Assembly: GCF_945956965.1 (NCBI RefSeq)
Contig: NZ_CAMFJS010000004.1
Location: 1-64,000, forward strand
Length of the DNA: 64,000 nucleotides
Reading direction: 5' to 3'
DNA from: an uncultured Roseateles sp.
GTDB taxonomy: Bacteria; Pseudomonadota; Gammaproteobacteria; Burkholderiales; Burkholderiaceae_C
Each line of letters starts with the position of its first letter. Positions within the stretch are counted from its first letter, which is position 1. Of this stretch, positions 50,465 to 59,613 are shown in pieces. The notes beneath the pieces are model-generated. The model saw only the letters and a program-made list of their open reading frames with translations. It did not search any database and had not been told where the DNA came from. The position numbers and the translations under genes are program-made.

Positions 50465-51838
50465 ATGCTGGGCATGTCTGACGACGACTCTTCTTTGCCG
50501 ATCGAGCCCAAGCTGGATCTGCCCGCCTACATCGGCCGCTACAAGATCTTGCGGCGCCTGGGTGAGGGCGCGACCAGCGACGTCTTCCTGGCGCTGGACG
50601 AGTTCAAGGGCGGCGAAGTGGCCATAAAGCGCATGCGCGCTTGGGCGGACACCAGCCGCAGCGGTGAGGGCAGTGACTACGGCAGCCGCTTCTACGCGGC
50701 CGAGGCGGCCCTGGCCGGCCGCTTGCAGCATCCGAATGTGGTGCAAATCCTTGACGCCGTGCCGGAGCAGGACGCGCCCTATCTGGTGATGGAGTTTGTG
50801 CCCGGCCTCACGCTCAAGCATTTCTGCCGCAGCGACCGCCTGCTGCCGCTGGACCAGATCGTGGAGCTGGGTTTCAAGTGCGCCATGGCTTTGTCCTATG
50901 TGTTCCGCCAAGGCGTGATTCACCGCGATGTGAAGCCCGCCAATCTGCTGGCCGTGCTGGACGCCCAAGGCCAGGTCACGGATGTGAAGGTGAGCGATTT
51001 CGGCAGCGCTCTGAATTTGCGCTCCGATGCCACCCAGGTGCATCGCGTGGGCTCCCTGGCCTATATGCCGCCCGAGCAGATCGAGGGCGGCGATGTGGAT
51101 TGCCGCGCCGATATCTACGCCCTGGGCGCCGTGCTCTACCACTTGATTTCGGGCCGCCCGCCTTTTGACGCGCCCAGCCAGATGGCGCTGATGCACCAGA
51201 TTTATCACCAAGCCCCGGCCACGCTGGTGGGCCAGCGCAGCGGCGTCACGGCGGAGCTGGACAGCGTCATCATGCGCGCCCTGGCCAAGCACCCCGAAAG
51301 CCGCTACGCCAATTGGGAAGAATTTGGCCGTGGCTTGTCCGAACTGGTGGCCAAACAGTTGGTGCCGTTGGCCAGGCTTTACGAAGTCAAGGATTCTGAG
51401 CGCTTCAATATGCTGCGCGAGCTGGAGTTCTTTGCCGACTTCGGCGACGTCGAGCTGTGGGAGGTGGTGCACCGCGGGCGCTGGCGGCGTTTTCCGGCGG
51501 GCCATGCGCTCTACAAGCGTGGGCAGGAGGGCAATACCTTCCACATCATTTCGCAAGGCGCAGTGGAGGTCTTCCGCGACGGCGTGATGGTGGCCGCGCT
51601 CGGCAAAGGCACGTCGGTGGGCGAGATGGCTTACTTGGCCCCCAACCCGGCACTGCGCCAGCACAGTGCGGATGTGAAGGTCAGCGAGCTGTGCACCACG
51701 ATCTCCTTCACGCCCGAATCGCTGGGCCTGCTCAGCCCCGAATGCCAGCACCGATTCGACCGCGCCTTCATCCAGGTCTTGGTGCGTCGCTTGCATGCGG
51801 CTCATGAGTCTTTGGCGCATCCACGACGGATTCTGTAA
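50465..51838 (+). CDS. Serine/threonine protein kinase with C-terminal cyclic-nucleotide-binding-like domain
   Basis: YKILRRLGEGATSDVFLAL, VIHRDVKPANLL, DFGSAL; C-terminal cNMP-like YKRGQEGNTFHIISQGAVEVF. Confidence 0.88.
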   Translation: MLGMSDDDSSLPIEPKLDLPAYIGRYKILRRLGEGATSDVFLALDEFKGGEVAIKRMRAWADTSRSGEGSDYGSRFYAAEAALAGRLQHPNVVQILDAVPEQDAPYLVMEFVPGLTLKHFCRSDRLLPLDQIVELGFKCAMALSYVFRQGVIHRDVKPANLLAVLDAQGQVTDVKVSDFGSALNLRSDATQVHRVGSLAYMPPEQIEGGDVDCRADIYALGAVLYHLISGRPPFDAPSQMALMHQIYHQAPATLVGQRSGVTAELDSVIMRALAKHPESRYANWEEFGRGLSELVAKQLVPLARLYEVKDSERFNMLRELEFFADFGDVELWEVVHRGRWRRFPAGHALYKRGQEGNTFHIISQGAVEVFRDGVMVAALGKGTSVGEMAYLAPNPALRQHSADVKVSELCTTISFTPESLGLLSPECQHRFDRAFIQVLVRRLHAAHESLAHPRRIL

Positions 51839-51952
51839 ACCCTTCTTGAGCCTGTCGCGTTGGCATGCTTGAATGGCTCGGCACGCTGGGTCATTCAAGC
51901 CTGCTGCCATGACCTTGTTCTCACCATTCATTCCATCGCCAAGGATTTCTCA

Positions 51953-52327
51953 ATGAAGAAGATGATCAGCCTCTTGACCTTTGCCGCTCTCGCATTTGCC
52001 GGCAGCGCCCACGCCGTGCTGCCCGCCGCCAGCTGCGATGCCCAGGCCGCCGAGAAGAAGCTGGCTGGCGCGGCCAAGACCAGCTTCCTCAAGAAGTGCA
52101 ATGCCGACAATCCGGCCAACGCGGCTTGTGATGCCAAGGCTGCTGAGAAGAAGCTGGCCGGCGCCGCCAAGACCAGCTTTGTCAAGAAGTGCGTGGCCGA
52201 TGCCGACGCGCCTGCTGCCGCCCCTGTTGACCCCCAAGTCGCTTGCGACAGCCAGGCCGCTGAGAAGAAGCTGGCCGGCGCTGCCAAGACCAGTTTTGTC
52301 AAGAAGTGCGTGGCGGACGCCAAGTAA
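51953..52327 (+). CDS. PsiF-like repeat protein
   Basis: Signal peptide and three copies of C(D/S)xxAAEKKLAGAAKTSF(L/V)KKC. Confidence 0.75.
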   Translation: MKKMISLLTFAALAFAGSAHAVLPAASCDAQAAEKKLAGAAKTSFLKKCNADNPANAACDAKAAEKKLAGAAKTSFVKKCVADADAPAAAPVDPQVACDSQAAEKKLAGAAKTSFVKKCVADAK

Positions 52328-52350
52328 GCTCGGCCTTTTGCCCGAGATAG

Positions 52351-52377
52351 AGCCCTCCGCGTGAGGGCTTTTTTTTG
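52351..52377 (+). terminator. Rho-independent terminator
   Basis: AGCCCTC-CGCGT-GAGGGCT followed by T-run. Confidence 0.85.
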
Positions 52378-52437
52378 CCCGCGCAAGACCTGACCCCTGT
52401 TTTTCCAGCATCCGAGTTGCCCGGGCAACTCAGGCAC

Positions 52438-53349
52438 TCAAGTCGCCGCCGACCAGTACTCCGGCTTGCCGTAGGTCTTCTTGAGAAAGTCCACCCACAG
52501 CCGCACCCGCAGGGGCAAATGCTTGCGTTGAGGCAGCAGGGCGTAAATGCCGTTGGGAGGCGCGGCGAAGTCGTCCAGCACGGTTTGCAGGCGCCCGGCC
52601 GCGATGTCTTGCTCCACCTCCCAGGTGCTGCGCCAGGCCAGGCCCAGGCCGCGCAAGCACCAGTCGTGCAGCACCTGGCCGTCGCTACAGTCGAGCCGAC
52701 CGTTGGGGCGCAGATAGCTCAATTCCCCGTCGATGCGAAAGGCCCAGCCGCGCGTCTGGCTGGCGTCGGAGCTGAGCATCAGGCAGGCGTGGCGCGCCAG
52801 TTCAGACGGATGCTTGGGCACACCGGCGCGTTTCAAATAGGCCGGCGCGCCCACGCAGAGGCGCCGGTTGTCGGCCAGGCGCTGGCTGACCAGGCTGGAG
52901 TCGGGCAGGTCGCCCAGGCGCACGGCGCAGTCATAGCCTTCGCCGGCAATGTCCACCACCCGGTCACTCAGGTTGAGGGACACGCTCACATCCGGATGCA
53001 GGGCCAGAAAGTCGGGCACCAGGGGTGCCACATGGCGGCGCCCGAAGCCGGCCGGTGCGGTCAGGCGCAGCAGGCCGCTGGCCTTCACGCCACCGGCACT
53101 GACGCTGGACTCCGCATTGGCAAACTCCACCAGCAGGCGCTGGCAGTCTTCCAGAAAGGCGCTGCCCTCGTGGGTGAGGGTGATGCGACGCGTGGTGCGC
53201 AACAGCAGCTTGACGCCCAGCCGCGCCTCCAGCGCATCGATGCGCCGCCCCATCACGGCAGGCGCCACGCCCTCGACGGCGGCGGCCGCCGTCAAGCTGC
53301 CGCGGGTGGCCACGCTGACGAAGGATTCGATTTGTTTGAGGCGGTCCAT
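52438..53349 (-). CDS. LysR-family transcriptional regulator
   Basis: MDRLKQIESFVSVATRGSLTAAAAVEGVAPAVMGRRIDALEARLGVKLL. Confidence 0.94.
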   Translation of the reverse strand: MDRLKQIESFVSVATRGSLTAAAAVEGVAPAVMGRRIDALEARLGVKLLLRTTRRITLTHEGSAFLEDCQRLLVEFANAESSVSAGGVKASGLLRLTAPAGFGRRHVAPLVPDFLALHPDVSVSLNLSDRVVDIAGEGYDCAVRLGDLPDSSLVSQRLADNRRLCVGAPAYLKRAGVPKHPSELARHACLMLSSDASQTRGWAFRIDGELSYLRPNGRLDCSDGQVLHDWCLRGLGLAWRSTWEVEQDIAAGRLQTVLDDFAAPPNGIYALLPQRKHLPLRVRLWVDFLKKTYGKPEYWSAAT

Positions 53350-53516
53350 GCGCCTGATTCTCCTGCTGATTGCAATGAAAAAGCTGAACTTTCTGGCGAT
53401 TAGCTCGTTTGAGTGATGTATTCAATGCGCCGGACGTCATGAATCGGCGCCTCAAACTGGCATAAATTGGGGGCTGTGATTCGTCGCCCGACGCAATAAA
53501 ACCCGAGGATTCCGCC

Positions 53517-55700
53517 ATGAGCACCGCACGCACCACCCATCACGGCCTGCAAGTCGCCACCGAACTGGCGCAATTCATCGAGCAAGAAGTTTTGCCGGGT
53601 ACGGGTGTCGACGCCGCCAAGTTCTGGGCCGGCTTTGACGCCATCGTGCAAGACCTGGCCCCGAAGAACATCGCCTTGCTGGCCGAGCGTGATCGCCTGC
53701 AAACCGAGCTGGATGCCTGGCACCGCGCCCACCCCGGCCCGATCGCCGATATGCCCGCCTACCGCGCCTTTCTGGAGCAAATCGGCTACCTGGTGCCCGC
53801 ACCCGGCGCGGTGCAGATCAGCACCGCCAATGTCGATGCCGAATTGGCCAGCCAAGCCGGCCCGCAGTTGGTGGTGCCGATTCTGAACGCGCGTTATGCC
53901 TTGAACGCCGCCAATGCACGTTGGGGTTCGCTGTACGACGCGCTCTATGGCACCGATGCCATCTCTGAAGCCGACGGTGCTGAAAAGGCCGGCCGCTACA
54001 ACCCGGTGCGCGGCGCCAAGGTGATTGCCTATGCCCGCCAAGTGCTGGATCAGGCCGCGCCACTCGCACAGGGCTCGCACAAGGACGCCACCGGCTACCG
54101 CGTCGAGGGTGGCCAGCTGCAGGTGAGCCTGACCGGCGGCGCCGTGACGGGTCTGGCCGATGCCGCGCAGTTCGTCGGCTATCAAGGCGAGGCCAGCGCG
54201 CCGCGCTCGGTGCTCTTGCGCCATAACGGCCTGCATCTGGACATTCAAATCGACCGCAGCACGGCCATCGGTGCCAGTGATGCCGCGGGCGTCAGCGATG
54301 TGGTGATGGAAGCCGCGCTGTCCACCATTTTGGATCTGGAAGATTCGGTTGCCGCCGTGGATGCCGAGGACAAGGTCCTGGCCTATCGCAACTGGCTGGG
54401 CATTCTCAAAGGCACCTTGACCGAAGAATTGGAAAAGGGTGGCAAGACCATCACCCGCCGCCTCAATGCTGACCGCACTTACACGGCGGCCAATGGTGAG
54501 GGTCAGGTCGTGCTGCACGGCCGCTCGCTGATGTTTGTGCGCAATGTGGGCCATCTGATGACCAACCCGGCGGTGCTGTACGCCAATGGCACGAAGGAGA
54601 TTCCGGAAGGCATCTTGGACGCGGTGGTGACCACCACCATCGCGATCCACGATCTGCAGCGCAAGGGCAATAGCCGCACCGGCTCGGTCTACATCGTCAA
54701 GCCCAAGATGCACGGCCCGGCCGAGGTGGCGTTTGCCAGCGAAATCTTTGGCCGCGTTGAGGCTTTGCTGGGCCTGCCCGCCAACACCGTCAAGCTGGGC
54801 ATCATGGACGAAGAGCGCCGCACCAGCGTCAATCTGAAGGCTTGCATTGCCGCTGCCGCCAGCCGTGTGGCCTTCATCAATACCGGCTTCCTGGACCGCA
54901 CCGGCGACGAAATGCACACCGCCATGCAGGCCGGCGCGATGTTCCGCAAGGGCGATATGAAGACCAGCGCCTGGATCGCGGCCTACGAGCGCAGCAATGT
55001 GCTGACCGGCTTGAGCTGCGGCCTGCGCGGCCGCGCCCAGATCGGTAAAGGCATGTGGGCCATGCCCGATCTGATGGCTGCCATGCTGGAGCAAAAAATC
55101 GCTCACCCCAAGGCTGGCGCCAACACCGCCTGGGTGCCGTCGCCCACCGCGGCCACCTTGCACGCCTTGCATTACCACCAGGTCAATGTGGCGGCGGTGC
55201 AGCAAGACTTGGAAAAGATTGATGCCGACGCGGAGCGTGGCGTCATCCTCGACAAACTGCTGCAAATCCCCGTGGTGGCCAAGGCCGAATGGTCGGCCGC
55301 CGAGATTCAGCAAGAGCTGGACAACAACGCCCAGGGCATCCTCGGCTATGTGGTGCGCTGGATTGACCAGGGCGTGGGTTGCTCCAAGGTGCCTGACATC
55401 CACAACATCGGCCTGATGGAAGACCGCGCCACCTTGCGCATCTCCAGCCAGCACATCGCCAACTGGTTGCACCACGGCGTGACCAACGCCGCGCAAGTCA
55501 ATGCCACCTTTGAGCGCATGGCCGCGGTGGTGGACGCCCAGAACGCGGGTGACGCGGCTTACCAACCCATGGCCGGCCATTTCAAGACCTCCGCCGCCTA
55601 TCAGGCGGCGCTGGATCTGGTGTTCAAGGGCCTGGTGCAACCCAGCGGCTACACCGAGCCGCTGCTGCATGCCTGGCGCTTGAAAGTGAAGGCGGCTTGA
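53517..55700 (+). CDS. glcB: Malate synthase G
   Basis: [26 protein letters not shown]; [36 protein letters not shown]. Confidence 0.96.
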   Translation: MSTARTTHHGLQVATELAQFIEQEVLPGTGVDAAKFWAGFDAIVQDLAPKNIALLAERDRLQTELDAWHRAHPGPIADMPAYRAFLEQIGYLVPAPGAVQISTANVDAELASQAGPQLVVPILNARYALNAANARWGSLYDALYGTDAISEADGAEKAGRYNPVRGAKVIAYARQVLDQAAPLAQGSHKDATGYRVEGGQLQVSLTGGAVTGLADAAQFVGYQGEASAPRSVLLRHNGLHLDIQIDRSTAIGASDAAGVSDVVMEAALSTILDLEDSVAAVDAEDKVLAYRNWLGILKGTLTEELEKGGKTITRRLNADRTYTAANGEGQVVLHGRSLMFVRNVGHLMTNPAVLYANGTKEIPEGILDAVVTTTIAIHDLQRKGNSRTGSVYIVKPKMHGPAEVAFASEIFGRVEALLGLPANTVKLGIMDEERRTSVNLKACIAAAASRVAFINTGFLDRTGDEMHTAMQAGAMFRKGDMKTSAWIAAYERSNVLTGLSCGLRGRAQIGKGMWAMPDLMAAMLEQKIAHPKAGANTAWVPSPTAATLHALHYHQVNVAAVQQDLEKIDADAERGVILDKLLQIPVVAKAEWSAAEIQQELDNNAQGILGYVVRWIDQGVGCSKVPDIHNIGLMEDRATLRISSQHIANWLHHGVTNAAQVNATFERMAAVVDAQNAGDAAYQPMAGHFKTSAAYQAALDLVFKGLVQPSGYTEPLLHAWRLKVKAA

Positions 55701-55775
55701 TCGACCGGTAACGCGTCAAACCAGCGGCCTGCCGAGCGTTCGCGACTCAGCTGCTGAGCGTCGCGTTTCACAAAG

Positions 55776-55801
55776 CCCTGCAACACCCTTGCAGGGTTTT
55801 T
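55776..55801 (+). terminator. Rho-independent terminator after glcB
   Basis: CCCTGCAA-CACCC-TTGCAGGG TTTTT. Confidence 0.8.
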
Positions 55802-56318
55802 GCGCTTTCTCGGCCAGCTTTTTGTCAGAGAGAATGCGCTTGCTCGGCCGGCGCTGCGGCTCGCTTTCGGGGGCCAAATAGATGGCCGCCGACGCCAGCC
55901 TTCGTATGTCGATAAGCTGCCCCTCGTGCGGTGATGTGCGATTTTCCGGCGTGCGACAGCCGCACGGCAATCAGGCAATTGCGCCGGCCTTCGCGGCCTT
56001 GGACCCAGTTGCTGCATGAGGCGCGGGCTCGGGCGCTTGAGTGCTGGATCGGCTAAATCGCCCTGTCCATCGGCCTTTCAGGCTGAATGCCGTGATTTCA
56101 GCGAGTTATGCGACCTGCCTTGCGGGCAAAAATTCCTGCCATAACTTGTAACGTTTTTTTTCTTGGCGTTGCAGTTGGAACACAGGTGTTGCTGCTGTGT
56201 AAAGCCTGGCGACTTCAAGTTAAAGTTTTGTGAAGAAGTGCCGCTGACCCCCATTGAGTTATCTCATCAAGATCGCATCCGGGGGTTGGTGGCTTTTTTG
56301 TCCACCACTCCCAAAAGG

Positions 56319-59093
56319 ATGCTCATGTTGAGGAATTGCAAGTTCAGCGCGGTCAGTGCGGCCGTGTTCACCGTTGTTGCTTTGTCGGCGCAAGCTCAGA
56401 CGGCTCCTGCTCAGCAACTCGAACGCGTCGAAGTGACCGGCTCGAACATCAAACGTTTGGCTGCGGAAACCGCATCGCCCGTGACCGTGGTGACACGTAG
56501 CGAGATCAAGCAAACGGGTGCGAACACCGTTCGCCAAGTGCTGGACACCATCACCTCCACCACCACGAACGAGCTGACCGATAACGGCAACTCCAGCAGC
56601 TTCGCCGCTGGTGCCACCGGCGCATCCCTGCGCGGTTTGGGCAAGGGCGCGACCCTGGTGCTGTTGAACGGCCGCCGTGTTGCTTACTACGCCCTGGCCG
56701 ATGGCGCCAAGGAAACCTTCGTCAACGTTGACTCCATCCCGGCCGACGCGATTGAGCGCGTTGAAGTGCTGAAGGACGGCGCATCGGCTGTTTATGGCTC
56801 TGACGCCATGGCCGGTGTGATCAACATCATCACCCGCAAAGATTTCGAAGGTGTTGGCGTCAGTGCCAACTACCAGACCGGCGTCAGCCCCTCGCTGCAG
56901 AAGCAGGCGACCGCCAGCGTCGTGGCTGGTTTCGGTAACTTGGCCAAGGACCGCTTCAACGTCCTGGTCAACGCCGAGTTCTACAAGCGTGAAGGCTATA
57001 CCCTGGCTGATGCGCTGAGCTCCTACGCCCCGTATCACAAGCAAATCGTTAACCCAGCGCTGGGTGACCCGAGCCTGATTTCCTATCCTGGCAATCTGTT
57101 CAAGGGCAATACCCGTACCAAGCCCGTCGCTGGCTGCCCCGCCTCGCAGCTGAATGCCGCAGGTGCTTGCACGACCGACGTCAATGGCCTGAACCAGATC
57201 TATGACCCCGCCAAGCGCACGAACTTGTTCGCTTCGGGTCGCTACTTGGTGTCGGACACCATCGAAGCCTTCGGTGAAGCTTCTTATTCCAAGACTCAGA
57301 CCGAATACCTGGGTCTGCCTTTTGGCTTGAGCGCACCTGGCACTCAGTACAAGTGGTTTGACGGCAATAGCAAGAAGGTTCAACTGGTCAACAAGCCATT
57401 GATCGCTGCGAACAACCCGGCCAACTCCTTGGGCGTGCCTGCGGGTCTCGAGTACCGCTTCATGGACGACCTGGGCATGTGGTCTGCGCCGGCTGAAGCC
57501 AGCCAGTACCGCGTCCAAGCCGGCCTGAAGGGCACCTTCGGCACCTGGGACTGGGAAACTGTGATCGGCCGCATCGGCGCCGATGGCGAGAAGAATGGCG
57601 TCGGCGCACACCGCACCGACTTCATCAACGCTGTGACCAGCGGCGAGTACAAGATCGGTGGCGCCAACAGCCCCGAACTGCTGAACCGCATGTTCCGCAA
57701 GCACGCCATGAACGGTTCGAACAGCACGAACTACATCGACGCGAAGTTGAGCGGCGAGCTGTTCAATCTGCCGGCCGGTGCGGTGATGGGCGCCTTCGGT
57801 GTTGAGCACCGCGAGGAAAGCGTCAAGATCAAGTCCACCGATAACCTGCTGAACGCCGAAATCATCAACAACGGCTCGGTCTGGATCGAAGGTGATCGCA
57901 AGCAAGACGCCGCATTCGCCGAAGTGGAAGCGCCTGTGTTCAAGGGCTTCACGGCGAACGCCGCCGTGCGTTACGACAAGGCCACCGGCTTTGACGGCCA
58001 CTTCTCGCCCAAGCTGGGTGCTCGCTTCGAAGTGCTGCCGCAAATGCTGATGCTGCGCGGTACGCTGTCGGAAGGCTTCCGTGCCCCCAACATTCCGGAA
58101 ACGCTGGGCAAGGTTGGCCTGACAGGCTTCTTCAACAACACGGTTGACCCGAAGCGCTGCGACACCGCCACCAAGATCCGCGACATCCTGAAGACAGGCG
58201 ACGCCAACGACAAGCAAGACGCAACAGCCGCCTTCAACTCGGGCTGCTTGGTGTCGGTGCCTGCCATGATCTCGGCCAACCCGAATGTGAAGCCTGAGCT
58301 GTCCCGCAGCGCGACCATTGGTTTCGTCTTCGACCCGACCAAGAACCTGTCGATCGCTGTGGACTACTACAAGATCGAGCGCCGCGACGAAATCTCCTAC
58401 CGTGATCCGGACTATGTGCTGGCCCGCGAAGGTGACGCTGGCTACAAGGACTTGATCGCTCGCGTGCCCGTCAGCGGTACCGATCTGGCTCGTGCCGCCC
58501 GCGCCAACCAGCTTGATCCCAAGGCCAATGTGGCTTGGGGCGCCGGTGAGTTGGTGACCTTGCTGCTGCAGTATGAGAACTTCGGCAAGACCGAGTCCTC
58601 CGGCATTGACTTCGACATCAAGGGTCGCGTCAGCAGCCCTGAGTTCGGTACCCTGAACCTGGGCCTGAATGCCACCTACGCATTGACCATGCGCGAGTGG
58701 GACATCGACGCCAATGAGTACCGTCCGAACCGTGTCGGCAATCGCAATGCACCGCGTCTGCGCAGCATCTTCAGCGTGGCCTGGAGCAAGAACGACTGGA
58801 CCGGCGGCCTGCGTTTCAACTACACCTCGGCCACCAAGCTGAACAACGATGAAACCGACGAAGCTAGCTGGGGCGAAGCCGCTTGCCAAGCACGTCTGAA
58901 GCCGGGTGCTTATCCTTGCTACATCGACAGCTATCTGCGTACCGACCTGAACGTCAGCTACCGTGGTTTCAAGGGTCTGACCCTGGGCTTGAACATCGGC
59001 AACCTGATGAACAACGCCGCGCCGGTCAATCTGCGTGACGGTTTTGCTCTGCGTCCGCGCACCGTCAAGGTGGGTGCTGAGTACCGCTTCTAA
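56319..59093 (+). CDS. TonB-dependent receptor
   Basis: Signal peptide, plug (LERVEVTGSNIKRLAAETASPVTVVTRSEI), barrel, C-terminal RTVKVGAEYRF. Confidence 0.93.
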   Translation: MLMLRNCKFSAVSAAVFTVVALSAQAQTAPAQQLERVEVTGSNIKRLAAETASPVTVVTRSEIKQTGANTVRQVLDTITSTTTNELTDNGNSSSFAAGATGASLRGLGKGATLVLLNGRRVAYYALADGAKETFVNVDSIPADAIERVEVLKDGASAVYGSDAMAGVINIITRKDFEGVGVSANYQTGVSPSLQKQATASVVAGFGNLAKDRFNVLVNAEFYKREGYTLADALSSYAPYHKQIVNPALGDPSLISYPGNLFKGNTRTKPVAGCPASQLNAAGACTTDVNGLNQIYDPAKRTNLFASGRYLVSDTIEAFGEASYSKTQTEYLGLPFGLSAPGTQYKWFDGNSKKVQLVNKPLIAANNPANSLGVPAGLEYRFMDDLGMWSAPAEASQYRVQAGLKGTFGTWDWETVIGRIGADGEKNGVGAHRTDFINAVTSGEYKIGGANSPELLNRMFRKHAMNGSNSTNYIDAKLSGELFNLPAGAVMGAFGVEHREESVKIKSTDNLLNAEIINNGSVWIEGDRKQDAAFAEVEAPVFKGFTANAAVRYDKATGFDGHFSPKLGARFEVLPQMLMLRGTLSEGFRAPNIPETLGKVGLTGFFNNTVDPKRCDTATKIRDILKTGDANDKQDATAAFNSGCLVSVPAMISANPNVKPELSRSATIGFVFDPTKNLSIAVDYYKIERRDEISYRDPDYVLAREGDAGYKDLIARVPVSGTDLARAARANQLDPKANVAWGAGELVTLLLQYENFGKTESSGIDFDIKGRVSSPEFGTLNLGLNATYALTMREWDIDANEYRPNRVGNRNAPRLRSIFSVAWSKNDWTGGLRFNYTSATKLNNDETDEASWGEAACQARLKPGAYPCYIDSYLRTDLNVSYRGFKGLTLGLNIGNLMNNAAPVNLRDGFALRPRTVKVGAEYRF

Positions 59094-59120
59094 GCCGGTC
59101 TCAACCCCAGGCTTGTGAGA

Positions 59121-59149
59121 AGCCCGGCCTCTTGGCCGGGCTTTTTTTT
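59121..59149 (+). terminator. Rho-independent terminator
   Basis: AGCCCGGCC/GGCCGGGCT followed by T-run. Confidence 0.85.
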
Positions 59150-59613
59150 GCCCCTTTGGCTGCCGACCGACCCCGGCTTCTGGGTCTTTCATGGGCGCGT
59201 GCACAGCGCCAGACCTTTGTCTTCGCCTGAGCGCAATGATGACCTTGTGCGAATAGCGGATCAAATGTGGTGCAGCCTTGAGCCTTGACTCAGGCCTGTG
59301 CGAAGCACAAATTCAGCGTTTTGTACGGGTTTTCTCGCAGGTAATTCGCTGAAACAGCAACAAACCCAAGGCGAAATCCTTGCTGCAGCCTGAACACGAG
59401 GGCGCTATTCGCCCATTTTTGAATTGGGACAAATACCCATCTCCGTCCGCCGTCCTGTGGCGTTGGCCCCATAGGTATTGACCCTTGATTTGCCTGGTCG
59501 GCGCTGCTCCTAGACTCGCGCCGCACCATTCTGCTGGGGCCAGCGATGTCTATTCGATATCTGCGCGACCGCGGCAATCGCTTGGCAATCCGCCAAATCT
59601 ACGGAGAGAAATC

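Noticed and set aside
56259-59264. 1001-aa ORF antisense to the first TonB receptor
   Set aside because: Compositional mirror ORF in high-GC codon-biased DNA; the sense strand has clear TonB receptor features and RBS/terminator context
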